The translations under genes and the position numbers were made by a program. A stretch of DNA of 20,405 bases from Rhodospirillales bacterium (GTDB taxonomy: Bacteria > Pseudomonadota > Alphaproteobacteria > Rhodospirillales > JAPHTL01), in the NCBI GenBank assembly GCA_026193355.1, contig JAPHTL010000024.1:1-20405 (forward strand), read 5' to 3'. Below the pieces are notes generated by a model. The model searched no databases, had not been told where the DNA came from, and saw only the letters and a list, made by a program, of their open reading frames with translations. The first letter of the stretch is position 1; every line of letters starts with the position of its first letter. Below, piece by piece: positions 5,916 to 13,988 of this stretch.

Positions 5916-8000
5916 ATGAGCGAGCTTGTCTCCTATCAACGAAACGGTTCCGTTGGTGTCATCACCATTGAAAACCCGCCGGTCAATGCGCTTGGCGCAG
6001 GGGTTCGCAAGGGACTCGTCGATTGCCTTGCGAAAGGCAACGCCGATGCTGAGGCCGCCGTTCTGGTGTTGATCGGGGGAGGGCGCACCTTCCCGGCCGG
6101 CGCAGATATAACCGAGTTCGGGAAACCAATGGCCGAACCGGACCTGAACGCGGTCATCACCGCCTACGAATCAAGCGGCAAGATGGTGGTGGCGGCCATT
6201 CACGGAACAGCGCTGGGCGGCGGGCTCGAACTGGCGCTTGGGTGCGATTACAGATGCGCTTCTTCGAACGCCAATGTCGGATTGCCTGAAGTCAAGCTCG
6301 GGATACTGCCGGGCGCCGGTGGAACGCAACGTCTGCCGCGCCTCATCGGTGCCGAGGCGGCCCTCAAGATGATCGTGTCGGGTGATATGGTGAAGGCGTC
6401 GGACGCGCATGGAACCGGCATCGTTGACCACATCGTCGATGGCGAACTGGTCGTCGGTGCTGTTGCTTTCGCCCAGTCCCTGATTGATGAGGGGAAACCG
6501 CGCCGCCGCATTAGCGACATGACCGTAACGGCGCCCGCCGAACTGTTTGAAGGTTTCGCCAAATCCATCGCCCGAAGCGCCCGTGGATTCAAGGCCCCGT
6601 TCGCCTGCATCGAATCGGTCAGGGCTGCCGTCGATATGGCGTTCGATGACGGCATGGCCAACGAACGGCGCCTGTTTGTTGAATGCGTCGGCTCCCCCGA
6701 ATCCAAAGGCCAGCGCCACATGTTCTTCGCCGAACGTGAAGCGGCCAAAATTCCCGATGTGCCGAAGGATACGCCGACCCGTGATATCGCTTCGGCCGGC
6801 ATCATCGGCGCGGGCACGATGGGTGGCGGGATCGCCATGAACTTCGCCAATGCCGGTATTCCGGTAACCTTGCTGGAGGTCAACCAGGAGGCGCTGGACA
6901 AGGGCCTTTCGATCATCGCGAAAAACTACGCCAATACGGTCAAGAAGGGGCGTCTGTCGCAAGACGCCATGGACAAGCGCATGGCGCTGATTTCGGGCAC
7001 ACAGGACTACGCGGATCTGGCCAACGCCGATATCGTGATCGAAGCGGTATTCGAGGGGATGGAGCTGAAGAAGGAAATCTTCACCAAGCTCGATGAGGTC
7101 TGCAAGCCCGGCGCCATCCTCGCCACCAACACCTCCACCCTTGACGTCAACGAAATTGCCGCCGTGACGAAGCGGCCAGAAGATGTGATCGGTACACATT
7201 TCTTCAGCCCGGCCAACGTGATGAAGCTGCTTGAAATCGTGCGGGCGGAAAAGACGGCCAAGGACGTTGTCGCAACAACCATGAAGCTGTCACGCACCAT
7301 CCGCAAGGTCGGTGTGCTTGTTGGTGTCTGTGATGGGTTTGTCGGCAATCGCATGCTGCACGACTATTTCCGGGAAGCGCAGTGTCTGGTCGAAGAGGGG
7401 GCATTGCCGCAGCAGGTCGACAGGGTTCTCTATGACTGGGGATTCGCCATGGGGCCGTTCGCCGTGATGGATCTGGCGGGTATCGATGTCGGCTGGCGCA
7501 TCCGCAAGGAGCAGGCGGCGACCCGCGACAAGAACCTGCCGTACCCGTCCACCGTCGCCGACCGTCTGGCCGAGCAGGGTCGCTTCGGGCAAAAAACCGG
7601 CAAGGGGTGGTACCTCTACGAGGAAGGTTCACGCACGCCAAAGCCGGATCCGGAAGTCGAGAAAATGATTCTTCAGGTGTCCGGGGAGAAAGGGATCTCC
7701 CGCCGCGCGATATCCGACGAGGAAATCTTCAAGCGCTGCATGTACCAGTTGGTCAACGCCGGCGCCAACATCCTCGATGAAGGAATTGCGCTTCGTTCGG
7801 GCGACATCGATGTCATCTACATTTACGGTTACGGCTTCCCGGTTTACCGCGGCGGCCCGATGTTCCATGCCGACCAGATCGGCCTCAAATCCGTTTATGA
7901 AGATGTTTGCAAATTCAAGGAAGCGCAGGGAGCGTTCTGGAAACCTGCGCCGCTTTTGAAGCGCCTTGCCGATGAAGGCAAGGGTTTCTCCGACCTTTAA
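5916..8000 (+). CDS. Bifunctional enoyl-CoA hydratase / 3-hydroxyacyl-CoA dehydrogenase (FadB/FadJ-like)
   Basis: This 694-residue enzyme should carry out steps two and three of beta-oxidation: hydration of a 2-enoyl-CoA, then NAD-dependent oxidation to the 3-ketoacyl-CoA. Residues 1-190 are a crotonase domain with the oxyanion-hole segment AGADI at 61-65 and both hydratase glutamates, E105 in GGGLELAL and E125 in LPEVKLG, so hydratase activity is expected. The dehydrogenase part starts near 293 with the Rossmann motif GAGTMGGG (G298, G300, G303); H428 in GTHFFSPA is the catalytic histidine, and the C-terminal domain ends with the usual GYGFPVYRGGP. GAGAGG at 5905-5910 is its ribosome-binding site, 49 bases after the ATPase gene. 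The size matches peroxisomal-type L-bifunctional proteins rather than the longer FadB of E. coli. Confidence 0.93.
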   Translation: MSELVSYQRNGSVGVITIENPPVNALGAGVRKGLVDCLAKGNADAEAAVLVLIGGGRTFPAGADITEFGKPMAEPDLNAVITAYESSGKMVVAAIHGTALGGGLELALGCDYRCASSNANVGLPEVKLGILPGAGGTQRLPRLIGAEAALKMIVSGDMVKASDAHGTGIVDHIVDGELVVGAVAFAQSLIDEGKPRRRISDMTVTAPAELFEGFAKSIARSARGFKAPFACIESVRAAVDMAFDDGMANERRLFVECVGSPESKGQRHMFFAEREAAKIPDVPKDTPTRDIASAGIIGAGTMGGGIAMNFANAGIPVTLLEVNQEALDKGLSIIAKNYANTVKKGRLSQDAMDKRMALISGTQDYADLANADIVIEAVFEGMELKKEIFTKLDEVCKPGAILATNTSTLDVNEIAAVTKRPEDVIGTHFFSPANVMKLLEIVRAEKTAKDVVATTMKLSRTIRKVGVLVGVCDGFVGNRMLHDYFREAQCLVEEGALPQQVDRVLYDWGFAMGPFAVMDLAGIDVGWRIRKEQAATRDKNLPYPSTVADRLAEQGRFGQKTGKGWYLYEEGSRTPKPDPEVEKMILQVSGEKGISRRAISDEEIFKRCMYQLVNAGANILDEGIALRSGDIDVIYIYGYGFPVYRGGPMFHADQIGLKSVYEDVCKFKEAQGAFWKPAPLLKRLADEGKGFSDL

Positions 8001-8027
8001 GGGACTGTGAAAAGAAGGGATGCCGCC

Positions 8028-9212
8028 ATGCGCGAAGCCGTAATCGTTTCCACCGCCCGCACTCCGATCGGCAAGGCCTATCGGGGCGCTTTCAACAACA
8101 CCGAAGCGCCGACCCTCGGTGGTCACGCCATCGCCAATGCCGTCCGCCGCGCAGGGATTGATCCGGCGGAGGTGGAAGACGTTGTCATGGGGGCCGCCGT
8201 GCAGCAGGGCACACAGGGCTATAACATCGCGCGCATGTGCGCGGTCAATGCCGGTCTGCCGGTCTCCGTTGCTGGCATGAGCCTCGATCGTCAGTGCGCA
8301 TCCGGGATGATGGCCATCGCCACGGCGGCCAAACAGGTCGTGCATGACGGAATGGATGTTGTTGTTGGCGGGGGGCTTGAGTCCATTTCCCTGGTTCAGA
8401 ACGAGCACACAAACCGTTTCCGCGCGAAGGACCCGATCCTCGAGAAGGTCAAGCCAGAGATATATATGACGATGATCGAAACGGCGGAAGTCGTCGCCAA
8501 ACGCTATGGCGTCAGCCGCGAGGCGCAGGACCTGTTCGGACTGCAAAGCCAGCAGCGCACCGCCGCCGCCCAGTCAGCGGGGAAGTTCGATGATGAAATC
8601 GTACCGCTGAAATCGACCAAGGGCGTGATGGACAAGGAGACGAAGGAAGTTTCCTTCCACGAGGTCACCCTTGAGAAGGACGAAGGCAATCGTCCGGAAA
8701 CGAATATTGAAGGCCTGTCGTCGCTGGTTCCGGTAATGGGCGAAAACAGCTTCATCACCGCGGGCAACGCCAGCCAGTTGTCGGATGGCGCTTCCGCCTC
8801 GCTGATCATGGATGCCAAACTTGCCGAGAAACGTGGACTGCATCCACTGGGCATCTATCGCGGGATGGCTGTCGCGGGGTGCGAGCCGGATGAAATGGGC
8901 ATCGGGCCGGTCTATGCGGTGCCGAAACTGTTGAGCCGTCACGGCCTGAAGATGGATGACATCGGCCTGTGGGAACTGAACGAAGCCTTCGCCGTGCAGG
9001 TGTTGTATTGCCGCGACAAGCTGGGTATTCCCAACGAAAACCTGAACGTCAACGGCGGCGCCATTTCCGTCGGCCACCCCTATGGCATGAGTGGCGCGCG
9101 GCTGGTCGGCCACGCCCTGATCGAGGGAAAGCGGCGGGGCGTCAAATACGTCGTCGTGACCATGTGCATCGGCGGCGGACAGGGTGCCGCCGGGTTGTTC
9201 GAGGTCGCCTGA
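8028..9212 (+). CDS. Acetyl-CoA C-acyltransferase (thiolase)
   Basis: This 394-residue thiolase would cleave the 3-ketoacyl-CoA made by the preceding enzyme into acetyl-CoA (or propionyl-CoA) and a shortened acyl-CoA. The nucleophile is C90 in DRQCASG, the catalytic histidine is H350 in GGAISVGHPYG, and the second cysteine is C380 in VTMCIGGGQG, so all three active-site elements are present. I prefer ATG 8028 because GAAGGG at 8014-8019 lies eight bases upstream and the protein then starts MREAVIVSTARTPIG like other thiolases. An in-frame GTG at 8007 would add seven residues and has no better ribosome-binding site. It sits 27 bases behind the bifunctional gene and six before the kinase-like gene. 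Chain-length preference cannot be read from sequence. Confidence 0.94.
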   Translation: MREAVIVSTARTPIGKAYRGAFNNTEAPTLGGHAIANAVRRAGIDPAEVEDVVMGAAVQQGTQGYNIARMCAVNAGLPVSVAGMSLDRQCASGMMAIATAAKQVVHDGMDVVVGGGLESISLVQNEHTNRFRAKDPILEKVKPEIYMTMIETAEVVAKRYGVSREAQDLFGLQSQQRTAAAQSAGKFDDEIVPLKSTKGVMDKETKEVSFHEVTLEKDEGNRPETNIEGLSSLVPVMGENSFITAGNASQLSDGASASLIMDAKLAEKRGLHPLGIYRGMAVAGCEPDEMGIGPVYAVPKLLSRHGLKMDDIGLWELNEAFAVQVLYCRDKLGIPNENLNVNGGAISVGHPYGMSGARLVGHALIEGKRRGVKYVVVTMCIGGGQGAAGLFEVA

Positions 9213-9218
9213 CGCCAG

Positions 9219-10280
9219 ATGACCGCCCGCGATCCGGAAACCATCGAAGTCCGTTCCGACGAGTTGCTCGACACAATCCGTCTGGAACCGTACTTGCGCG
9301 AACGGTTGCCGGAGGCGGACGGCGCACTGACGGTGGAACAGTTCGGCGGCGGACATGCGAACCTGACCTACCTGTTGCGCTTCGGCGACGTCGAGTACGT
9401 TTTGCGTCGCCCGCCTCTTGGACCTGTTGCGCCGTCGGCCCACGACATGCGGCGTGAACACAGTGTGCAATCGGTTCTCTACGAAGCCTACCCACTGTGT
9501 CCGCGCAGTTTTCTTTTCTGCGATGACCACAGCATCATCGGCGCGGATTTTCATGTCTCGGAAAGACGCCGGGGATTCGTGATTCGCACGGAAATGCCCG
9601 AACGCTTTCTGGGGAATCCGGAACTCAACAGGCGAATAGGCAACATGCTTGTCGATGCGCTTGCCGGTTTGCACGCCGTCCAGCCTGCCGCCGTTGGCTT
9701 GGGTGATTTCGGACGCCCCGAGGGATTCGTCCAGCGTCAGCTTGATGGTTGGACGCAGCGTTGGCATGCGGCCAGGGATACCGATATCGCCGAGATCGAT
9801 ACACTGATCGACTGGCTGGCAGCCGATGTTCCTGCGCCGCAGGCGGCGACCTTGCTGCACAATGATTTCAAGCTGGACAATGTTCTGGTCGACAGCACCG
9901 ATCCGGCTACGCCGGTCGCCGTTCTTGACTGGGATATGTGCACACGGGGCGATCCGTTGATGGATCTCGGGCATATGCTGAACTACTGGTCGGATCGGGA
10001 CGATCCGCTGGAATGGCGTTCCGTTTCTTCCATGCCGACCTGGGGCGACGGTTTTCCGACGCGGCGTGACGTCATCGAACGTTATGGTGAAAGAACCGGT
10101 TTCGATACTTCTCGCGCCGATTGGTACTTCGTGTTTGGCGTGTTCAAACTCGCCGTGATCTTGCAACAGATCTACATCCGTTACCTGCGCGGGCAGACAA
10201 GGGATGAACGCTTCGCCAGTTTTGGTGAGCGCATCGCCGGACTGGCGCGCAAGGGAAACATCCTGATCAATAATCGATAG
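9219..10280 (+). CDS. APH-fold phosphotransferase of the ACAD10/ACAD11 and LvaA type (putative 4-hydroxyacyl-CoA kinase)
   Basis: This 353-residue protein has an aminoglycoside-phosphotransferase (kinase) fold. The nucleotide-binding region is at 42-68 (FGGGHANLTYLLRF, then YVLRRPPLG). The catalytic loop is HNDFKLDN with H214 and D216, and the metal-binding motif is LDWDMCTRGDPLMDLG with D237. These match the kinase domain of mammalian ACAD10/ACAD11 and LvaA of Pseudomonas putida, which phosphorylate the 4-hydroxyl of 4-hydroxyacyl-CoAs. It is followed 13 bases later by the matching dehydrogenase; the two are fused in animals. Antibiotic resistance is an unlikely role in this context. There is no clear Shine-Dalgarno site, and the start lies six bases after the thiolase stop, so translation is probably coupled. 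The substrate is inference from family and neighbourhood. Confidence 0.87.
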   Translation: MTARDPETIEVRSDELLDTIRLEPYLRERLPEADGALTVEQFGGGHANLTYLLRFGDVEYVLRRPPLGPVAPSAHDMRREHSVQSVLYEAYPLCPRSFLFCDDHSIIGADFHVSERRRGFVIRTEMPERFLGNPELNRRIGNMLVDALAGLHAVQPAAVGLGDFGRPEGFVQRQLDGWTQRWHAARDTDIAEIDTLIDWLAADVPAPQAATLLHNDFKLDNVLVDSTDPATPVAVLDWDMCTRGDPLMDLGHMLNYWSDRDDPLEWRSVSSMPTWGDGFPTRRDVIERYGERTGFDTSRADWYFVFGVFKLAVILQQIYIRYLRGQTRDERFASFGERIAGLARKGNILINNR

Positions 10281-10293
10281 GGGAGACGTCGTC

Positions 10294-11496
10294 ATGGATT
10301 TTGATTTTTCAGACAAGGTGAAGGATCTGCAGAAACGCGTTTCCGGGTTTATGGACGAGCACGTTCATCCGAACGAGAAGCTCTATCACGATCAGACGGA
10401 AGAGGGCGGTCGCTGGTGCGCGCCGCCGGTGATGGAAGAGATGAAGGCGCAGGCGCGCGCCGCAGGCCTGTGGAATCTGTTTTTGCCGGAAAGCGAATAC
10501 GGCGCGGGATTGACCAATGTGGAATACGCCCCGCTGTGCGAAATCATGGGCCGGTCCCACATCGGCCCGGAGGCCTTCAACTGTTCCGCACCCGATACCG
10601 GCAACATGGAGGTTCTGGTCCGTTACGGCAGCGAGGAGCATAAGGAGCAATGGCTGAAACCATTGTTGGCCGGTGAGATACGCTCCGGATTCGCCATGAC
10701 CGAGCCGGCGGTCGCTTCTTCGGACGCCACGAATATTGAATCCAGCATCGTGCGTGACGGAAAGGATTACGTCATCAACGGGCGCAAGTGGTGGACCTCC
10801 GGCGCGGCGGACCCGCGCTGCAAAATTCTTATCTTCATGGGAAAAACCGATCCCGGCGCCGACAAGTATCACCAGCAGTCGATGATCCTTGTTCCCATGG
10901 AAACACCGGGCGTCCGGCTGGTGCGCCACCTGCCGGTTTTCGGATTCGATCATGCCCCCCATGGCCATGCCGAGCTTGATTTCGTTGATGTTCGGGTTCC
11001 CGCATCCAATATTCTTCTGGGCGAGGGCCGAGGATTCGAGATCGCGCAAGGGCGTCTCGGGCCGGGCCGCATCCATCACTGCATGCGCCTGATCGGTCAG
11101 GCGGAGAGGGCCCTGGAGGCCATGTGCGACCGTGCCCAGAAAAGAGTCGCCTTCGGCAAGCCGCTGGCTGAACAGGGGTTGGTGATGGACGCCATTTCCC
11201 AGTCGCGGTGCGAGATCGAGCAGGCGCGTCTGCTGACGCTGAAGGCGGCCCACATGATGGATACGGTCGGCAACAAGGTCGCGCGCAAGGAGATCGCCAT
11301 GATCAAGATCGTCGCACCGTCCATGGCGTTGCGCGTTATCGACAGGGCGATCCAGATCCACGGCGGCGCAGGCGTGACCGACGACTTTCACCTTTCCGCC
11401 GCCTGGGCGTCATCGCGCACCCTGCGGCTGGCGGATGGGCCGGACGAAGTGCACAGCATGTCTCTTGCCAAGCAGGAATTGCGCGGTCGAAGATGA
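10294..11496 (+). CDS. Acyl-CoA dehydrogenase of the ACAD10/ACAD11 (LvaC-like) family
   Basis: This 400-residue flavoenzyme has the ACAD10/11-type pattern: MDFDFSDKVKDLQKRVSGFM at the start, FAMTEPAVASSDATNIE around 130-145, INGRKWWTSGA, GPGRIHHCMRLIG, and QIHGGAGVTDDFHL near the C-terminus. Where ordinary acyl-CoA dehydrogenases carry the catalytic Glu in a YEGT motif, it has ADGPDEVH with D381, a substitution I regard as usual for this subfamily. Known members work with an APH-type kinase to convert 4-phosphoacyl-CoA toward 2-enoyl- or 3-hydroxyacyl-CoA, and the kinase gene lies directly upstream. AGGGGAG at 10279-10285 overlaps the kinase stop codon, which implies coupled expression. A plain straight-chain dehydrogenase role is the alternative, though less likely beside the kinase. 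Confidence 0.9.
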   Translation: MDFDFSDKVKDLQKRVSGFMDEHVHPNEKLYHDQTEEGGRWCAPPVMEEMKAQARAAGLWNLFLPESEYGAGLTNVEYAPLCEIMGRSHIGPEAFNCSAPDTGNMEVLVRYGSEEHKEQWLKPLLAGEIRSGFAMTEPAVASSDATNIESSIVRDGKDYVINGRKWWTSGAADPRCKILIFMGKTDPGADKYHQQSMILVPMETPGVRLVRHLPVFGFDHAPHGHAELDFVDVRVPASNILLGEGRGFEIAQGRLGPGRIHHCMRLIGQAERALEAMCDRAQKRVAFGKPLAEQGLVMDAISQSRCEIEQARLLTLKAAHMMDTVGNKVARKEIAMIKIVAPSMALRVIDRAIQIHGGAGVTDDFHLSAAWASSRTLRLADGPDEVHSMSLAKQELRGRR

Positions 11497-11553
11497 GCCT
11501 GTGGGGTGGCGGATACCCGTCGCCCCGGCGCTGGATCGGGTAAGGGACTGAAT

Positions 11554-12825
11554 TTGGACGAGCATCAAGCGAACGCTGGAGCGACGAATATTAAGCCGAC
11601 CCGGTTTTATGGCTGGCGTATTGTCGCGGCAGTTTGCGTCACCATGACAGTTTCGTCCGGATTGGGGTTTTACAACGTCTCCGTCATCCTGAATGCGCTG
11701 GTGCGCGACGGTGGATATCCGGTCGGGTTGGCCTCGGTGATGACGACCCTGTTTTTCCTTGTCGGCGCGATGAGCGGATTGGTCATCGGCCGATTGATCG
11801 ACCGTTATGACCCTCGATACACCATTTGCGCCGGGGCCTTTCTCGGTGCGGCCGGAATGATCGCCATCGGTCAGGCGACGTCGCTGTCATCCCTTGCCAT
11901 GGGGTATGTGCTTTTCGCCATCGGGTTTGCCGCATCGGGACTGGTTCCGGGCACGACCATTGTCGCGCGATGGTTTCACCGCAAAAGGGCGACGGCGCTT
12001 TCCCTCGCCTCGACCGGCCTGTCACTGGGCGGCATTACGCTGACGCCGTTTTCCGCCGCCCTGATCGGGGAAATTGGCCTTCGTGACGCCATGCCCTGGT
12101 TGGCGGCGTTGTACGTTTTGGGCATCGTCCCTGTCACTGTTCTGGTGCTGCGTGCGTCTCCCGCCGCCATGGGATTGCGTCCCGACGGCGATCCGGCGCC
12201 GATTCAGACCCAGCATGATTCTATCGACGGCGTCCCCTTCGGTGAAGCGGTTCGCACACGTTTCTACATCGTGTTGACGGCTGCCTTCACCCTGATCCTG
12301 ATGGCCCAGGTCGGCGGGATGTCCCATCAGTTCAATCTGGTTGCCGAGCGTGTGGATATGGGCGTGGCCGCCAACGCCGTCGCCGTTCTTGCGGCGTCCA
12401 GCCTGATCGGAAGACTGATCGGCGGTATATTGCTCAGCCGCGTTTCCATCCGTGTTTTCGCCCTGCTGATGGTTGCGCAGCAGGCCGTTGGGTTGGGGGC
12501 GCTTGGCATGGCCAATGACGCGGCGTCGCTGTTGGTGGTGTCGGTTCTGTTTGGGCTGACAATCGGCAACCTTCTGATGCTGCTGCCGTTGATCGTGGCG
12601 GAGGTTTTTGGTGTGCGGGATTACGGCAAGCTCTATTCCACGGCGCAGGTCATGACCCACCTCGGCGTGGCGTTCGGTCCTGCGGCGATTGGAATCATGC
12701 ACGACGCGACGGCCGGTTACGCAACCCCGCTGCTGGTCGTCGCCATAACATCCGCATGTGGCGGTGTTCTGCTGTTGCTGGCGGGGCCGTTTTCAAGGAC
12801 GGCCCATCACCACACGACCCGCTGA
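11554..12825 (+). CDS. Major facilitator superfamily transporter
   Basis: This is a polytopic inner-membrane carrier of about 423 residues. It opens with RFYGWRIVAAVCVTMTVSSG, the start seen in the monocarboxylate/oxalate-formate branch of the MFS, and contains the loop 2-3 motif as GRLIDRYDPR. A charged mid-protein loop containing GLRPDGDPAP divides the two six-helix halves. I favour TTG 11554 because AAGGGA at 11542-11547 lies six bases upstream; a GTG at 11506 in the same frame would add 16 non-hydrophobic residues and has no good ribosome-binding site. As the last gene of the plus-strand unit it could import the organic acid as a second system or export a product; direction and substrate are unknown. 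Its stop codon directly abuts that of the convergent gene. Confidence 0.85.
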   Translation: MDEHQANAGATNIKPTRFYGWRIVAAVCVTMTVSSGLGFYNVSVILNALVRDGGYPVGLASVMTTLFFLVGAMSGLVIGRLIDRYDPRYTICAGAFLGAAGMIAIGQATSLSSLAMGYVLFAIGFAASGLVPGTTIVARWFHRKRATALSLASTGLSLGGITLTPFSAALIGEIGLRDAMPWLAALYVLGIVPVTVLVLRASPAAMGLRPDGDPAPIQTQHDSIDGVPFGEAVRTRFYIVLTAAFTLILMAQVGGMSHQFNLVAERVDMGVAANAVAVLAASSLIGRLIGGILLSRVSIRVFALLMVAQQAVGLGALGMANDAASLLVVSVLFGLTIGNLLMLLPLIVAEVFGVRDYGKLYSTAQVMTHLGVAFGPAAIGIMHDATAGYATPLLVVAITSACGGVLLLLAGPFSRTAHHHTTR

Positions 12826-13974
12826 TCAGGCTGCTTCCGTGGTTCCGTCCAAAGCAGCGAACCGCCGCATGTGGTAATCGATATTCCCGAACAGGCTGTT
12901 GATCATGGTCAGGCGCTTGAAGTAGTGGCCTACGTTCAACTCGTAGGTCATGCCCATGCCCCCGTGAATCTGCACCGCCTGTTGCCCGACAAAGCGTCCA
13001 GCCTTTCCCGTCTGCACCTTGAGCGCGGAAACGCAACGCGCCGCATCCGGCCTGCCGGAATCCATGCTCATGGCTGCGCGATACAACAGAGACTTCGTCT
13101 GCTCAGTCTCCATGAACATCTCGACCATGCGGTGTTGCAGGGCCTGGAACTTGCCGATGGGGGTTCCGAACTGAACACGGGTCTTGCTGTATTCGACGGT
13201 CGCGGCATTCAGCGCCGTCATTGCACCGACCGCCTCGGCGGCGATTGCGACGATTGCCTCATCAATCACTGCTTCCAGTACGGCCAGACCGGCCCCCGCT
13301 TCGCCCATGAGGGCATCGCCACTTACCCGCACATCTTCGAGGGTGACCTCGGCCGCGCGTCCACCGTCCTGGGTGCGGTACCCGCGTCGGTCAATCCCTT
13401 TGGTCGATGAATCGATGAGGAAGAGGGACACCCCTTCGGCATCGCCCTGCTTGCCGGCCGTGCGCGCCGAAACAATCAGCCAGTCTGCGGCCGTTCCGTT
13501 GAGGACAACCGATTTCCGGCCATTCAGGACGAAGCCGTCACCGTCCGCGCGCGCGGTTGTTGCAACATCGGCCAGATTGTAGCGGCCCTGTTCCTCGGCA
13601 TAGGCGAGGGCGAGGTGGGTGGTTCCTTCGATGACGCCGGGAAGGACGGCTTCGCGTTGCGCGGGACTGGCCGCCCTGCGCATGGCGCCGCCACCGAGAA
13701 CCACTGTTGGAAAATAGGGTTCGAGGGTCAGGCCCTTGCCGAACTCCTCCATCATGATCATGGTGTCGATGACTGTGCCATCAAGGCCGCCGTCGACTTC
13801 GGAGAAGGGAAGGGCAAGCCACCCCAGCTCGGCGAACATCGCCCAGTTTTCGCTGCTGAAACCGGCTTCCGTTTCCGCCAGTTTGTTGCGTTTGTCGAAA
13901 GGGTAGTTTTCCCGGACGAACCGCTGGACGCTGTCACGAAGCAGTTCCTGTTCCTCGGTGAATGCAAAGTCCAT
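12826..13974 (-). CDS. Acyl-CoA dehydrogenase, small-subunit type (PimD-like)
   Basis: This 382-residue acyl-CoA dehydrogenase homologue begins MDFAFTEEQELLRDSVQRFV and has the C-terminal GKFQALQHRMVEMF and QIHGGMGMTYELNVGHYFKR segments typical of the small partner of heteromeric dehydrogenases such as PimC/PimD and the mycobacterial steroid side-chain FadE pairs. The YEGT-type catalytic position reads NSLFGNID, so the common base is absent. A glutamate, E239, lies on the helix where isovaleryl-CoA dehydrogenase-type enzymes place theirs; whether it acts is unclear. It follows the large-subunit gene by 14 bases with a strong ribosome-binding site (AGGGGGGAG), which supports an alpha2beta2 complex catalysing the first beta-oxidation step. 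Likely substrates of such complexes are bulky or dicarboxylic acyl-CoAs; the actual one is unknown. Confidence 0.9.
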   Translation of the reverse strand: MDFAFTEEQELLRDSVQRFVRENYPFDKRNKLAETEAGFSSENWAMFAELGWLALPFSEVDGGLDGTVIDTMIMMEEFGKGLTLEPYFPTVVLGGGAMRRAASPAQREAVLPGVIEGTTHLALAYAEEQGRYNLADVATTARADGDGFVLNGRKSVVLNGTAADWLIVSARTAGKQGDAEGVSLFLIDSSTKGIDRRGYRTQDGGRAAEVTLEDVRVSGDALMGEAGAGLAVLEAVIDEAIVAIAAEAVGAMTALNAATVEYSKTRVQFGTPIGKFQALQHRMVEMFMETEQTKSLLYRAAMSMDSGRPDAARCVSALKVQTGKAGRFVGQQAVQIHGGMGMTYELNVGHYFKRLTMINSLFGNIDYHMRRFAALDGTTEAA

Positions 13975-13988
13975 CGACGTTCTCCCCC

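Noticed and set aside
9219..10280. Aminoglycoside resistance gene
   Set aside because: The APH fold is shared, but the motif style and the adjacent ACAD10/11-type dehydrogenase point to acyl-CoA metabolism.
8574..10316. A 580-codon open frame on the minus strand opposite the thiolase and kinase genes
   Set aside because: It is antisense to two well-supported genes and shows no protein family features.
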